Assembly (NCBI GenBank): GCA_036674765.1
Contig: JARVKI010000012.1
Span: forward strand, 1 to 64,000
Direction of reading: 5' to 3'
Length of the DNA: 64,000 nt
From: Seiridium cupressi
Taxonomy: Eukaryota; Ascomycota; Sordariomycetes; Amphisphaeriales; Sporocadaceae
Position numbers and translations under genes: made by a program. Below, one piece after another: positions 22,064-35,202 of the stretch; the first letter of the stretch is position 1; each line of letters opens with the position of its first letter. The notes beneath the pieces were generated by a model that searched no databases, was not told the origin of the DNA, and saw only the letters and a list, made by a program, of their open reading frames with translations.

Positions 22064-25000
22064 TTATGAGGTTCGGCCGCTGACGCCAACATAACCACCG
22101 CCTATGAGACGGGCACCCACTTGAATCTCGGCTCGTTTGATCGCAATGTCAAGCTCCTTGTCCAGGCAGCATGCCGCAACCACCTTGAAACTAAGGTGGC
22201 CCTCGCCCTTCGACTGTCTGCTGTTCCACCCTGTATTCCTGCGGCTCTCTTGACGAATGCAGCCGACGTGGAGACACGCAATGCTGAGCTCAAGTGGTGT
22301 TAACTCGGCATCGTCGTTCGTCGTGCTTTCTGTATAACTGCCATCCTCGTCATCTTGCTCAGCCGTGAGGCCGGGAATTGACCGCTTCCGAATCAAGGCT
22401 TCGATCCACGCGGCAATGCGGTCGAACTCATCCTTAAGCTTCAGAGAACTGTCTCGTTGTCGTCGTGTCTGAACACCGGATTTGTTGAAGATGTTGCCGG
22501 TGAAGACCTCCAGTTCCGTGATGCTCATAGAGGCATGCTCGGAATAGTCGATGCAGGCTGATGTGATAGCATCTTCGTAGCTTGATGTTAGTCAGCAGAG
22601 ATCCTTAACTAGACACACAGAGTCCTTGACTCACGAACGACGAATGTTCCATGCGTCCTCAACACAATGGGCCCAGGCAACACCTCCAAGCTTAGCTTCG
22701 CACTCCTCCGTCACGTATGAAATGAATGAGTTCCAGACTTGGGAACCATCAGCTTTCTTACGGTTAATCTTAACGTTCTCGTTCCAAATCTTCCTCTCGT
22801 CGATAGCACGATAAAGCTGTCCCAAAATCTTGTCCGAAAGGTAAAAGCGGTATCTTGGGCCCGTGTCCTCCTCCTCGTCTGCGTGAGCAGCTGGTTGGGT
22901 GGGAGCATCGAACATAATTTCGGTCCTGTTCTGCAGGTGGGTCGGCGGTGCCGGTGCCAGGAAGTCAGGTCGGAATCGATTGCCCTTGATGTTGCCGAGC
23001 AAGCTCATATCGACGGGCACTCCGGTTTTCGAGTAATCCACACTGGTGGAGTGTAGCTGCGCAAGAAGTGTACAGTCTAGCTTGGTGTCAAAATGCACGA
23101 TCCCGGAGCGTGTGGTTGTACTTACCTGCATCCACAGTTCCCGCATGTCGCTGGTCAGCCAAGATCATGTGCTTAGTGGCAATCAGACCAAGATTGTCTG
23201 TCTTCATGAACTCGACAAAAAATGCAGTCATGTCTGGTCGTTCCACTTCTCGACTGGTCTCTCTCGGCTTGACAAGCGGATAGTCGGCAGGATCAAAGAC
23301 TCGCTTGCAATTTCTGACGGCGTACTGATCCCATATCGTATTGTAAATGTCTCCATCGAGGTCGCCTCCACTCAGCTGTGATGGCAGGTCTCTGTTACCC
23401 CTCTGCGAGAATACGATACAGTTTCTCAGCATTAGTAGTGGATGGCCGGTAGGCGGTATCCTGTTGGTGGCAAGCTGTATATCGCCGGGGTGCAGAGCCG
23501 GAGATCTGGGCAAACATTAGCCAACACCAACACCCAACTCGCTCGGGTACCTACCTAGTGATGATCATTTCATACCCGTCAAGTAATAGAAAGTCAGTAT
23601 CGATAAGATCCGTCTTGTCGAAGGTGATGTATACTTCCCCCTCTTCAAGAAATCGAGTTTCATCGACAATGCCAAAGAGAGTGACGCCTTGCTCTATTGG
23701 AATTCTGGCCTTGTGCTTCAGCAATCGTAGTTCTCGCAGAATCACAGCTTCCACCACAGAGCACAGGAAACGATCGTTCTTGTAGTCGATCTCGAGTTGA
23801 TCCAAGCGGCGCATGAGTCGCGCTAGACCTAGTTTCTCAGCAATCTTCTGTCTCTTTAGAAAAGCCGCAGTGTTGAAGGTCGTGGCCGTGATCCGTCGCA
23901 GGCGATTCAGCTCTTTGTTCTGCTCTTTAAAGAACCAATCATTTGGTACAGCCATGTCCTCGAGGATTTTGATCATTTGGCGGTTGAGCACCAGAGGGAT
24001 AGGCTTGTTGGCCATGTCGCAAATTTCCAAGTTGGCAGTATCATTACTCTCAAACTTGACCATTGAGGGACCTAGCTAATAGATGAGTAACTGGGGTTTG
24101 GGTGGAGTAGGATTCTCATCAGCATGCACTTACGGACGGCGAATGCGTTGCCCTCCTTTCTTGCGTCCAAGGCAAGCATACCCTTGGCACCACCCCATCG
24201 AATCTGGAAGCATGTGGCTTCTGTGTGCTGCGGGAAAGCAGCTTGGATGGCGCGCATGACTTCTTCAGATATCCAACCAACTCCATCTGTAAAGATACGT
24301 TGATTGTTCCTTGATCGTATATCATCGACAACATACCACTGAATCCCATGTTCTTCCACGGAAATCGCCAATGGAGTCTCGGAGAAGGCCTGGCCAATCC
24401 TGGCGCCACATCGAGCGGGCGAATAAATCTGACTGAACTTCCCCAAATCGGCAATAATGGTGAAGTAGGTCTGAAGCTGACCTTGGTGCATGGAGGGAGC
24501 CATGAACCAAGCTGAATGGCTTCTCAGCGAAGAGTGTGAGAGTCCGAGGAAATCATACCTCCTACCCCCAACTTGAGTACCCGTGTTGAGGAGTTTTAAG
24601 AAACGGTCATATACAACCTCGTTTGAGACCTTTGCGTTGAAAAATATGTCTTGTCCATCTTCGTCGCAGAATTGCACCCGGACTAGGTAGTCCGTATTGT
24701 CCTCAAATTTCCGCAAGATACGATTCTTCGCCTCTGGCTCGGGACCGTGAAGGCTGACAGAGGTCGGGGTGACCTGGACTTTGTACACCATCGTAAGGTT
24801 GTTTCTGGCTTTCTCCTACCTAGGCGGTTAGCATTGGCCAGTGCGACCTTCAAAATCCCGGAGACATAATAACATAACCAGGCTTGTAGGAACTCACCGA
24901 CATCAATTCCATGGAAAGCCCTAGGCGGATTTCAGACTCGTAATCTCTGAGACACTCAATCAACTCATCTGTGTTAAAACAAGAAGATTCGATATCTGGC

Positions 25001-26425
25001 CCTGGGAACGGGATCTGAGAAAAAAGCTTCTTGATAGCTAAGCCGGAGATGGAGTGTTGCTAGAGGTTTATTAGTACCTTACTCTAAAATGTGAGTTGTC
25101 AACGATTGACTTACCCCAGGCGTCTCATTTGTGCTAGAATTTCCCTTAAGACTTGCTGGTTCAGTCTTCTTCGAGTCCTGCTGGAGTCGGATCAAGAGAT
25201 CCCTACCTGTCCATGGTAGAAGGTATCCATTTTGAACCAAACCTTGAACTTGAAACAAGATCTCAAATTTGAGTGCTGTGACGGATTTCTGGATAGTGTT
25301 TTGAAATGCCTTGAGCCCATCGGCAAAGGTGGGGTTCGCTAGAGCTCTGGGAGGAAAGTTATAGGGGGATATTGACAAGATATCGTTGTGTCGCAACTTC
25401 TGAACCTTGTGGTGAAAGTCATTGGGGCTTGTGCAGATCTGGTAAATAAGGCACTGGCCAACAATCTCTGCGTGGTTTCCCGCGCCACCCGGGAGTGCCA
25501 CAAGTCGACTCCTCGGGGGCTTTTGAGGTGTAGATAGAAAGCCATTGTTGCCTGGTCGAATTCGCAAGTCACGGAACACTTGAAGGAGGGAATCCTGCTG
25601 CGTCACCTCAAAGAAGCGAGGAGGTTCCCAGAGTGTTAATGTCAGTGAAGTTGGTTTTGTAGATGACAGGATAGCGTTGATTATGCGGTATGGTATCTCG
25701 ACCCTGAACTCAGACGGAGTGCTTGACCCAAAGGTTAAGACCAGTCCGTTTTTGAGGAACTTTGCTACACCACCTGCAAGCTGCCATTGGACTTCTGGAG
25801 AGAATGCCAGAAGCCCTGCTTGGTTGTAGTCATAATAACCACACATAAGCGTCGTTACCTGAAACACTACGTTCATATAGCCGTCGGCCTCGGGAGGACT
25901 GGGGCATATCAATCTCATGGATTTTTAAAAACAATAGGTGAGTAGAGTACTTACGTTTCCTTTTCGTGGTCTCGGAGGTCATGCAAATCCTTCTGCAGAC
26001 TTTTTAGCATGAAAGGATCACTGTCGCGTGTCGACTTCTTGCAGTAAACTAGAGCACTCATTATCGTCAAGCGGGGTCGCATTCGCGGCTGCCCGTTAGC
26101 ATTGTACACTACAACATTCGGGGTCAGTCTTTGCTTCTTCTAACCTGGTTGATAAGTTGTGGGGAGTAGTAAACTCCCAAGACAGGCTATACGGAACTTG
26201 AAATAACTTTGAAAGTTGCTTACAGCCGGTTTCCAGTTCACCGTGTTGGCGGAGAAATTTCTCACCATCATGGGGGTGAAGGAAGGTGATTGTGCCAATT
26301 CGTCTCCTGCGTTGCTTCTGGCAGGCCCAAACGCCAATACCAAGTTCGCCGATCAAGGGACTGAGCATATTTTTGAGTTGCCCATCAGTGAGGTCGGGTG
26401 GGAGGTTGGACATGAACACATCCAT
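22064..26425 (-). CDS. RNA-dependent RNA polymerase (RNA silencing), nine exons
   Basis: My splice model is 26425-26224, 26108-25955, 25898-25115, 25059-24898, 24815-24134, 24071-23555, 23505-23126, 23076-22635 and 22580-22064. All junctions are GT-AG and the phases close to exactly 1280 codons (1279 aa). The N-terminus is RRM-like (MDVFMSNLPPDLTDGQLKNM). The RdRP core (PF05183) starts in exon 5 (VYKVQVTPTSVSLHGPEPE) and includes RPSMVKF across the exon 5/6 junction, SPALHPGDIQ, the catalytic Mg-binding DLDGD at 882-886 and LHSTSVDYSKTGVPVD in exon 8. The enzyme copies aberrant single-stranded RNA into dsRNA for Dicer, as in quelling or meiotic silencing. The RRM-like N-terminus and length fit the cellular fungal RdRP family, not a viral one. 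I cannot separate the SAD-1, QDE-1 and RRP-3 clades by eye. Branch points such as GCTGACTAAC (intron 8) support the model. Confidence 0.93.
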
Positions 26426-27898
26426 TTTGAAAATAACGGCGATGGTGTGGCTTGGTGATAGGCATGTAACGAGCAGTGAGTGTTGGCCTGTGTAAACGTG
26501 GTGAATGGGCTTGGGCTGGTGGCTATCTCCTATCCTGAGGTGCTGTCGATGGTGGAAGAATAACAAAGGAAGGAGCTCAAATGGTCTTGCCGTTGGTATT
26601 TTGAATGCTTACATATGTACATGTAGGCAACAATATCGCATTGCAGGCGTTTGCACCTACCGAATTTGTTTCAAATCCGAGGGAACAGATTCTTTTTCTT
26701 GTCTGCCTCTGCTGATGCATCCGCTCATTATGCGGCAGGCCGACCACTATCGCGCAAGGCTGATTGGCACCTCGAGCGCAGTTGTTCCATTGGGTAAGTC
26801 GAACGACTGTAAGAGAGCACAGCAGCCTCAGGTAGAGACATTGTGAGTAATTTCCAGCACAACTAGCTTAAGGTGCCAGAGATATCAAGACAGTCGACGA
26901 AAGGGATCCGAACGCAGCTGGAATTTCTTTCGGCAACATTACTACTCACCCGAATTCAAAGTTCTGACGTACCAAAGAGGCGCTGTTACCAGCCAGTCTT
27001 GAAGCAATGGAAAAACAGAGGTAACTAGACTAGCACTAGAGTTTACCCCGCCATGTCCACTAACCTTTTTATGCTGACACTTTGATGGAAGATTGGTGCT
27101 AAAATGGTCCATCCATAGAAAGTTGCCGTTGAACGATTGCTTCCTGTTCAAACTCGCTTTGAATATTGTAGACCGGCTTATTTCCTATATTGTCGTGCTT
27201 GGATAGATATTTGTATGCAGCCGTCTTCTGTCTTTCTATCCTGGCCTGCTTAATCGCGTGAATGGTGAATTTCCACGACGTGGGCTTCCCTTCAATCCCT
27301 AGGCACTACAGTAATCGAAAATTTGGCATACCTATGCAGCATATAAACTGGTTTTTTTTTTTTTTTTTTTTTAAAATTTTTTTTTTTTAAGAAGCCGTCC
27401 ATGAGAATGCAGTGAAACTTAGTATAAAATGCTATATCGATGGGCCGGGCGTCATCTGCCTGCTCTCGACAGCCTCAAGGTTCAGCACGTGCCGCAAGAA
27501 GCGCTCGGCCTTGAAATAAGTCACACACCAACACACACTCGGGTGGTTCCTATACGACTTATCTGCTGATTTTATATTTCCTCAATAACTTGGTCGGTCA
27601 ACACCATTCGCCTCCTCTTTTACGCCCATTTTCCGTTGCCCATTATACGACACCCGTCACCAGATTTATCTCGCTACCTCCGTAAATGACAATATCATGT
27701 CGATGGTCCTTGGAGGAACAGGCACATGACTTGAGCCAGTATCCCAGCCCTGTTCATCGAGCAGTCATCAATAATCGGCATTCCCACCATCGTTGGTCCG
27801 ATCAGAGTCACCATTGTCGTCGAAGCCATCAAAATTGTCGCTGTTCTGTGTTGACATTATCATGAACATTTTCTGAGTCGTTGCCAACAGACCCAGTC
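26426..27898. other. Intergenic region between RdRP and 2EXR-like gene
   Basis: 1.5 kb upstream of the RdRP start and downstream of the next gene's stop. Several short frames occur (longest 113 codons at 26505-26846), none recognisable. Contains the poly-T tract listed separately. Confidence 0.45.
27352..27388. repeat. Poly-T tract
   Basis: Two long T runs separated only by AAAA. Low complexity; may be a remnant of a retroposed poly-A tail or simple slippage. Confidence 0.8.
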
Positions 27899-28916
27899 CT
27901 ATTTATCACTCACACCTGACTCTGTATCCGAAAGAGAGTCGTCTGATTCCCATCTGTGATCCAAGGCCAGCAAATTGTTATCAGTACTGACCGGCCCTGG
28001 TCCAAGGATCGGTCCTACATCCTCGAAGACTCTGATCATGCGTCTGATATTGAGCTCATGGATCATAGGTTCGTACTCCTCCCAAAGTACCTGCATCATC
28101 GGTCGGACTAGGGACATGTCGTTTCGTGGCCTTTTGTGAAAGGCGCACCAAGTTTCCGAATGGGAGTCGCTCAGGAATACTCGGGTTCTTTCTAGTACTG
28201 GGTTCTCCAGAAGCGTAAGGAAAGCTTGGAATGGCGCTCCCTCGACAAAATCCGACGTGACAATGGCCGTGGAGGGATCGTCATCTCGTTGCAGACGAGC
28301 TGTCTTGTCCTGCATTTCCACAAATGCTTCTTCCCATATTTCGTCGAAGGCATCATCGAGAATATTGGAAACTATCTCGGTAATTTCAAGATCTGTTGTG
28401 TCCTGCCCTTGTCTCTCCCACAGTCTTTCTTCCATTTGGAGATCAATTCCTGTAACCCTGAGCCGGATATCAAGACATTTCAATGAACCTCCTTTAATCA
28501 TGTTATCTATGATACCATTACAGTACGGAATGAACATAAGGCCCAATAGTTCGGGCATGACAGGCAAGTCAACAACCAGCCGACGGACGCGCCGGCGGGC
28601 AGGACGATATCTCTCGCGGCGCACGAATTCCAGAATGTCGTGGCAGAGATAGCCGTTGAAAGAAAAAGTGTTCACTTCATAGAAAATTTCTGAAGCCTCG
28701 TGCAGCATTTTCGAGCTGGTGAGGAAGAGGTTGAGTGGGAAATTTCGACGGTAATCCCCGTCCCTTTCATTTTCCACAAAAGGCTCCCATCCAAGGGCAA
28801 TTCCCCTGTGGTTGTATGTCGCACGGAAGAGCACCTCTCTTCGAAGCTCGGGGGGGCAGGTTGAAGAATGGGGATGTGTTTGTAGGGAAGATCGAAGTTG
28901 TGTCTGAGTCCTCCAT
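27899..28916 (-). CDS. 2EXR/F-box-like protein with a homopolymer frameshift
   Basis: The most plausible start is the ATG at 28916 (MEDSDTTSIFPTNTSPFFNL), which runs into a 7-base homopolymer (G7 on the plus strand at about 28850-28856). After it the conserved PPELRREVLFRATYNHRG segment continues in the next frame for about 320 residues to the stop at 27899. With six instead of seven bases the frame would be continuous, so this is either a sequencing error or a slippage mutation. The longer same-strand frame starting at 29035 bypasses the shift but gives an unconvincing N-terminus. The LPPELRREV start and later SSKMLHEASEIFYEVNTFSF block are typical of fungal F-box/2EXR-type proteins of unknown function. 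A run of Asp/Ser at the C-terminus (DDSLSDTESG) is notable. Confidence 0.65.
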
Positions 28917-30116
28917 CTGAGCCGGGCAATAAAACGGTGCACGGTGGGTGATACGGAGTAGGAGCGGTGGCTTGGTGGCGGTCCACGAGTCAGCAGATGC
29001 GTTAAGGACACGATCAGGTACCGTAGAGAAATCACAATGTACGAAATGAATAAGGTGAAAGCGATGCCTTTGGACGTGGTTTATCGGGCTTAGGGAGTGG
29101 CAGGAACAAGGTATGTAAGTCGCGGGGCAAAATGGCCCTCCAACCGGCCCGTCGCGGGCGAACCATACCATTTTGCCTTGCGCAGTCGTCCCCACGCGTT
29201 GCTAGCCAAGACTTGTGCTCGGGCTACTGTTGTGCAACCTTCAACAAGCTCTTTGGTGGTTCCCAATGACATTCATTGACTGAGTGAGCTACCTAGTTGG
29301 TAGGCGCGTCAAGTTGTTTGTCGACGTTCCGCCTTGAATCTTAATGTCATACTATGTACATCCTGGGCAATTCACTTCAGACCTCAAGCATTCCCAGATA
29401 GTGGCTCTACCGCACCAAAGCACATCATCCTACACGACGCTCGTTCATCATTGGCGAGTACCTAAGGCTGTCTGACATGCTCTATCGCGTGACTGCATCG
29501 CACATCGACACGTGCTCACTGGCTAGCAGCATCCGGCTGATCAAGTAATGTTTATACAACATATCCCTAATAGGATCTCTATGAAACGATGATTATAATT
29601 CCAACAAAAGCAAGAATGTGTGTAGTCCACACACATGCACGGTACTCCGTTCAAACCCCCATCAACCATATCCAGACGCATCAAGCAGCCAATATACGAT
29701 GATCCGAGGCACGAAAAACCAGAACGCCCGGCCTTTCTGCGAGATATCGAAGAACGCCTATCCGATGCTTTGCACAATCGCCATCCAGCCATTCAGCCAG
29801 GGGTGGGCCAGATTTGTGTGCTTATTGAATTCCATAACGCGCCAACACCAACGTGCGATTTGCTCTCAGCATCTACACTTGAGCCTCCCTTTCTCTTATA
29901 GTTGACGACAAAGGAAATACGACAGATATCGATGTCATGTTTCTCGATCCTGTGTAATCAGGTTCGGTTCCTTGGGAAAGTGACAAAGGAAATATGACAG
30001 ATGTCCAGGTGTTGGTGTTGGTGTCGGTCCTTGGTGGGTAGCTGCGTGATGTCGTTTGTCTCGTCTTTTCTATCCATGCAGTCTTCATGCCAACTACCAC
30101 CCCAATATTCTCTCAC
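28917..30116. other. Intergenic region between 2EXR-like gene and nimA
   Basis: 1.2 kb with only short overlapping frames on both strands. It holds the promoter of the leftward 2EXR-like gene and the 3' UTR of nimA. Nothing else is recognised. Confidence 0.45.
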
Positions 30117-32386
30117 TCATACCCGTACCATGGGCTTCTTCCTAACTAAGAATGGGCTGGGCATTTCATCCTTTTCAGGATCCCAGACTGCTGGTTCCAT
30201 GTACCGGTCTGCAGCAGCTCGGTCTTTGAGAGAGTTGGTTCGCTTGGGGCTGATATCTGGTGCGCGGCCTCCGGCCCGAGCTTGCTGCAGCTCGATGAGG
30301 GTGCGACCACGCACGTTATTCTTCGTCGCCAGCTTGTTAGGCGAGTTGTCAGAAGAATCCTTCTGGGAATTCTTCCGCGTGAGTCCGGTCATGTTCTCGC
30401 CGTTGAGTGGTGCCAGGAGGTTGGCAGCCGATGGAATCTTGCTCAGTCGTCTGTTAGGCGAATGGCTGCGTTCGCGAAGCGGGCCGTTGCTGCCAGGCTT
30501 GTTTTGGGCTGTGACTGGAGGAAGAGAGGGGACAGGCTTGTTGAGGTTCATCACATTGCCCTTGAACTGTCCATTGGGAGCCGTCTTCGTGGTGGTCAGA
30601 CCTGGACGCTTGGCCCCGAAAGGGTTCTTGTTCGACCGCGGATAACGCGAGGGCGACGGAATAATCGGCTCGTCATCGTCTTCGGATTCTGAAAGTACTG
30701 GATCAGGATCTCTAAACCGGTCACTGTCGCCAGCAGCAAAGATGTCCGGTTTGTTGTTAAGAGGAACTTTGGTAGCAGCGTTGCGACGAGGAGATAAAGA
30801 CAGGGCTGCCAGTGGAATTGGAGACGGAGAAGCCATCTCAATGTCCATGGGGGTTCCGATGGGGCCCGCAAACATGGTTTGCGCCCTGCCGAATGGTGTT
30901 CGCGCACTCTTCTTGAGAGGATGTATCTGTTCCGGCGAGTCGATGGAGAGTTCTGTGATATCCGTGGTAGATGGGAAATCGCCGTCAGCATCTGTGCTTT
31001 GGCCGCCAATTGACTGGGGAAAGTCGGATTTGGAAAGAGAAGAGGCAAACTCTTGGGCCTCGACGGGCGCGAACGACACCGTCTTCTTTTGTAATTCCTC
31101 GTGAACGCGCGCGGCAACCTCGGCTTCGAAGCGTTGTCGTAACGACTCCATCTCTTCTGTGACCAGCCGATCAATCTCGAGGCGTGCCTTAACTTCCCAT
31201 TCTCTCCGTATCGACGCTTCGATCTCGTGGCGCATGGAGCTCTTGTCCGCGTCAGCATTTGCCAGTTTGCGCTCGAGCTCCAGCATCTTCTTGGTCAATG
31301 TTTCCTCCTTTGCCTTGAGAAGCTTGTTCATCTCGACAACCTCTCTCTCCTTCCGCATCAGCCGCACAACGGGGTTGTTGAGGAGATCTGCCGTGCTCGG
31401 TCGGTGATCGGGATTGACTTGCAGGCAGCTCTTAATGGCATCTGAAAGATCTTTCGAGTAGACTTTTGGCAGACTGTTGAACCTTCCTTCTTTGATCTTC
31501 TGGACCAGCTGATAGTGGGACTTGGCGTTGAAAGGAGGTTCTCGCGTGCAGAGTTCGTAGATGATGCACCCTAACGACCAGATGTCGGACTTGAGTGTGT
31601 ACCTCTCGGCGGCGCAAATTTCGGGGGACATGTAGAAGGGTGTGCCGACGTATGTCGAGGCAAAGTCGTGGGATGCCATGATTTTGGACAGGCCGAAATC
31701 TCCAAGCTTGACAGAGTTATCCTCATTAAGGAAGACTGACTCAGGTTAGATAACAACAACGACATAGGTGCAGAGATATCTTTTGCAAACACCTACCATT
31801 CTCAGGCTTCAGGTCTCGATGCAAGATGGTCATGCCACCTGCGATTGCCTTGGGCTTTGCAAGCTGGCCAAGACCTAGCACGTTTTTGCCAACCTCGGGC
31901 GGATCAACACCATAATGGCATCGATACAGTGCCATTGTGAGCTGAGAAAAGATACTCCACACGAACGACTCCTCGGCATATTGGTTCTTCAGGGCCAGAT
32001 CCCGGATCACGCGCCCCAAGTCGCCATTACCACAGTACTCCATATAAAAGTGTAAGTCTTGCGACAGCTTCAGATGTTCTCGATGGTAGTAGGCGACAAT
32101 ATTCGGGTGTCGGAGGCCTGATAGGATCTGGAACTCTGCATGCAACTGTTCACGCTCCTTCTGCGACATCTTCAAGTAGCTGATCTCTTTTCTGCACATG
32201 ACCAGTCCGTCGGCCTTCCTCCTAACTCGTCGGATAACTCCAAAAGAGCCATGGCCTGCGATGCAAACAAACGGTCAGCTCTGTGCAGTGCTGTTGAAGG
32301 GTTTTTGTGTTCGCGGGAAACAACCGTGTGAACAAATGAAACCTACCGATCTTCTCCAGCACCTCGTACTTCTCAGACTCCGGCAT
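30117..32386 (-). CDS. nimA: NIMA-family G2/M protein kinase
   Basis: Three exons: 32386-32347, 32255-31797 and 31735-30117. Introns are 91 and 61 nt and the phases close to 705 residues, close to the Aspergillus NIMA length as I recall it. The kinase domain spans about 7-310: glycine loop GHGSFGVIRRV, catalytic K36 (MCRKEIS), HRDLKPEN at about 159-166, DFG at 179-181, and activation loop STYVGTPFYMSPE with T198 equivalent to the known activating Thr. A family insert with CHYGVDPPEVGKNVLGLGQ is present. A coiled coil follows (about 310-440, KEREVVEMNKLLKAKEETL), then a basic, Ser/Pro-rich tail with possible CDK sites and PEST-like stretches. The kinase drives entry into mitosis in the nucleus and at spindle poles and is regulated by CDK1 and by degradation. 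No defect seen. Confidence 0.95.
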
Positions 32387-33197
32387 GATGCTCTCTGCTT
32401 CACGGCGGCCTTCAGGGTGGTGTAATTGTTATGCCATACGCTACCATGCGAGGCAATTGTGGGATGGGAATTGGGCGAAATGGTCGAGAGTCTTGTCGGG
32501 ATGTTTGAATGATGTTCAGGAGACAAGGAGGGTGCTATGCAAACAGAGTTGCGATGCGATCAGGAATGGTGGCAGCGTGCACTACACTCACAGGTGGCCC
32601 TTGAAAATGGCCTAGTGCCCGTGAATAAACATTGAAGCTCATTTCCACGGCAACCCGAGCTACACCGGCTCTAGCGACTCGCTAACATGCACCGTCACCC
32701 AAAACCCCCCTAGCGCCCTAAGCCCAGGCCATCCTTGGCGCTGTGCGGTGCTTGTTTTGAGTCAGTGGGAACGCTTTGACTAGGGGACCTCGGAACCAGG
32801 GACCAGCGGTATCCCACCTTTGGACAAGTGGTGACGACAGCTCGAGACTGATGAGGGTCGGAATGGTGTCGCAAACCACAGATCATCGTTTCTAGTTGAT
32901 GATGAGAGGGAGTCCACTCGAATCTCAGATGGCTGAAGCTGCACAGCTTAGCCAGCCACTTAGGATGATAGTATCCGCTTGGAGTTGATTCACTATGTTT
33001 GCATCAGGAAAGCTCAAAACAGCATCCGCATCGCAATGGTTGATTGTCAAGCTACCCCACCACGTGATATCGCCACATCCACGGCCCTTCAAAGTGCTGC
33101 AGCAAAGCCGTGACGATTATGTCTTAACTCCGACCCAGGCTGATACCGCGCTCTCTTTTCCTGTTTGCCCTCTACTCTATCCTCATTGACCTCCGCA
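32387..33197. other. Divergent promoter region, nimA / ankyrin-BTB gene
   Basis: Head-to-head upstream region of two genes. No recognisable frame. Promoters for both are expected here but no motif could be assigned with confidence. Confidence 0.45.
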
Positions 33198-35202
33198 ATG
33201 GTGCTCAGGAAGTTTGAGCTTGAAGCAAAGCTCAAGGACGACATTGCCCTCGTCAAGAGTGGGGTGCTTCGTGACGACAATCCACTGGATGACAGTGACG
33301 ATTTCAATGAGCTTTTGGCCGCTTGCCGACACGGTGACCTCAAGCGCACGCAGGAGCTCATCACTTCCGGTGTCAACATCAATGGGAAAGACAAGTTTGA
33401 TTACACACCGCTGATTATTGTGAGTACCGACCACATCGACCAGTGTCCGGAGATAACGGGCTTGGGGAGGGATGTGCTTGCTGATGCTGCTCTAGGCGAG
33501 TTTGTGTGGTCACTTTGAGCTGGTACAGCTACTCCTGGAGTCTGGGGCGTTAGCTGAGCGTGACACGTTTCAAGGGGAACGTTGCATATACAATGCGCTC
33601 AACGACAAGATACGGAATCTGCTTTTGCTATATGATTACTCCAAATCCACAGATCCTTTGCAGCCTTGGGCAGCTCACATCACCGGATTATTAAGCCGGG
33701 ATGCCCCAAACACGTCAGACATCGCCATCAACACGAAGACCGAAACCTTTCAACTGCACAAGTTTTTGCTGTCAGCAAGAACTCCCTATTTTCGAAAGAA
33801 GCTTGCAGATGCCCCTGAGACAACCTCATGGAAGCTCCCGTCTTCCATCCATGCCGACTCCTTCCAGGTTGTCATGCGCTATCTTTACCTGGGAGATCTT
33901 CCGAGAGATCTTGTCGGGCCGTGGAGTACAGTCTCAGAGGAGGATGTTCTCACTGGTATTGATAAGATCAGTAAGCAGTTAGAAGTTACTCAGCTTTGGG
34001 ACGCCATTCTAGGCGGAAATGATAGGCGTCTCGCGCGGCAACGTCATCAGGATGAGGTTGCGCGGGCTGCTAACCAAGTTGGCGAACTCTTTCGAGAGAA
34101 GATTCTTGGCCACAAGATGCTCGTGGATCCCAACAAGGTTCAGGATGTCAAGTGGCGACATGACAACTCAATCTTCGCCGACTGTCTTCTGAGGGCCGAT
34201 GAGCCGGGGGTCGATCGACTAGAGGAGGATCAACCAGAGCAGTCAATCGGGATACCCATCGGACCTGGGGTGGTATCAAAATCGCTACCACAAAATGGCG
34301 AGCGAAAACATCCGAAATCAGTCCTTTATCCAGTCCACAAGGCCATGCTGATCCGCAGTCCTTACTTCGAGACGATGTTTTCAAGTCAATTTGCGGAGGC
34401 TCAAAAATCAGAGTATCTGCATGTTGTCAAGGTCGATTGTTTACCCGAAGTGCTTGAGATTATCCTTGAGTTCATCTACACCGAAAAGGTAGATTGCCCG
34501 CTTGATCTTGGCCTCGACCTCCTCTACGCTGCCGATATGTTGTTCTTGGATAAACTCAAGACGAGAGCAGCCATTGCGATTAGCACGTTGGGCAGCGGAA
34601 ACAACAACATTCTGGTAGACCGTACGCGAACGGAGAATGAAGGTGATGGAGAGGTAGAAGTTGAACCCATCAACGTCTACGATGTCATTCATGCAGCATG
34701 GGAACTCAGAGTACAAAGGTTAGAAGAGTTCGCTGCCAGATATATTGCATATAGACTCGAGGATTATATCGACGATCCAGAGTTTGCCGAACTCATTCAG
34801 GAAAGTGCGGCACGACTTACGCGCAGAGAGGAGACAGATACCATTGAGCTCTTAGACGACATTCGATATTATCTGTCGGACCGCTTCAGACTGAGATTCG
34901 AAGACGCAGGTCTTGAAGAAATGCTAGACGAGGAAGGTGAGCTCGATGCAAGAGTGGCAGAGGCGTTAGCCGACACAGCCGTCCTCGGCGGAGAAAACCC
35001 GACGAAAGAAAATGTTGAAATTATTCCAGATCCGTCGGTCGCGGTCGAAGCCAAACCTCATCATGCTGATGGGGTCAATGGCGTGGTACGCACCCTAGAC
35101 GGCGAGCTTGTTGACGATGAATTCTCGCAAGACGCGATCAATTATCAGATCTTGCTTCAAAAAATCGACCACATGCTCGAAAAGCTCAAGTTGGACGCAT
35201 AG
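33198..35202 (+). CDS. Ankyrin-repeat and double-BTB/POZ protein (ABTB1-like)
   Basis: Two exons, 33198-33419 and 33496-35202 (76-nt intron), giving 642 residues in phase. Ankyrin repeats lie at about 35-100 (NELLAACRHGDLKRTQELI, then ASLCGHFELVQLLLESGA), with the intron inside the repeat pair. The first BTB domain is at about 155-240 (DIAINTKTETFQLHKFLLSA), the second at about 330-440 (YPVHKAMLIRSPYFETMFSS), followed by a helical C-terminus with many acidic residues. This order matches vertebrate ABTB1 and the fission yeast Btb3 type, which serve as substrate adaptors for CUL3 ubiquitin ligases. The adaptor role is inferred from the family. The gene looks intact and is divergent from nimA. 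Confidence 0.85.
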
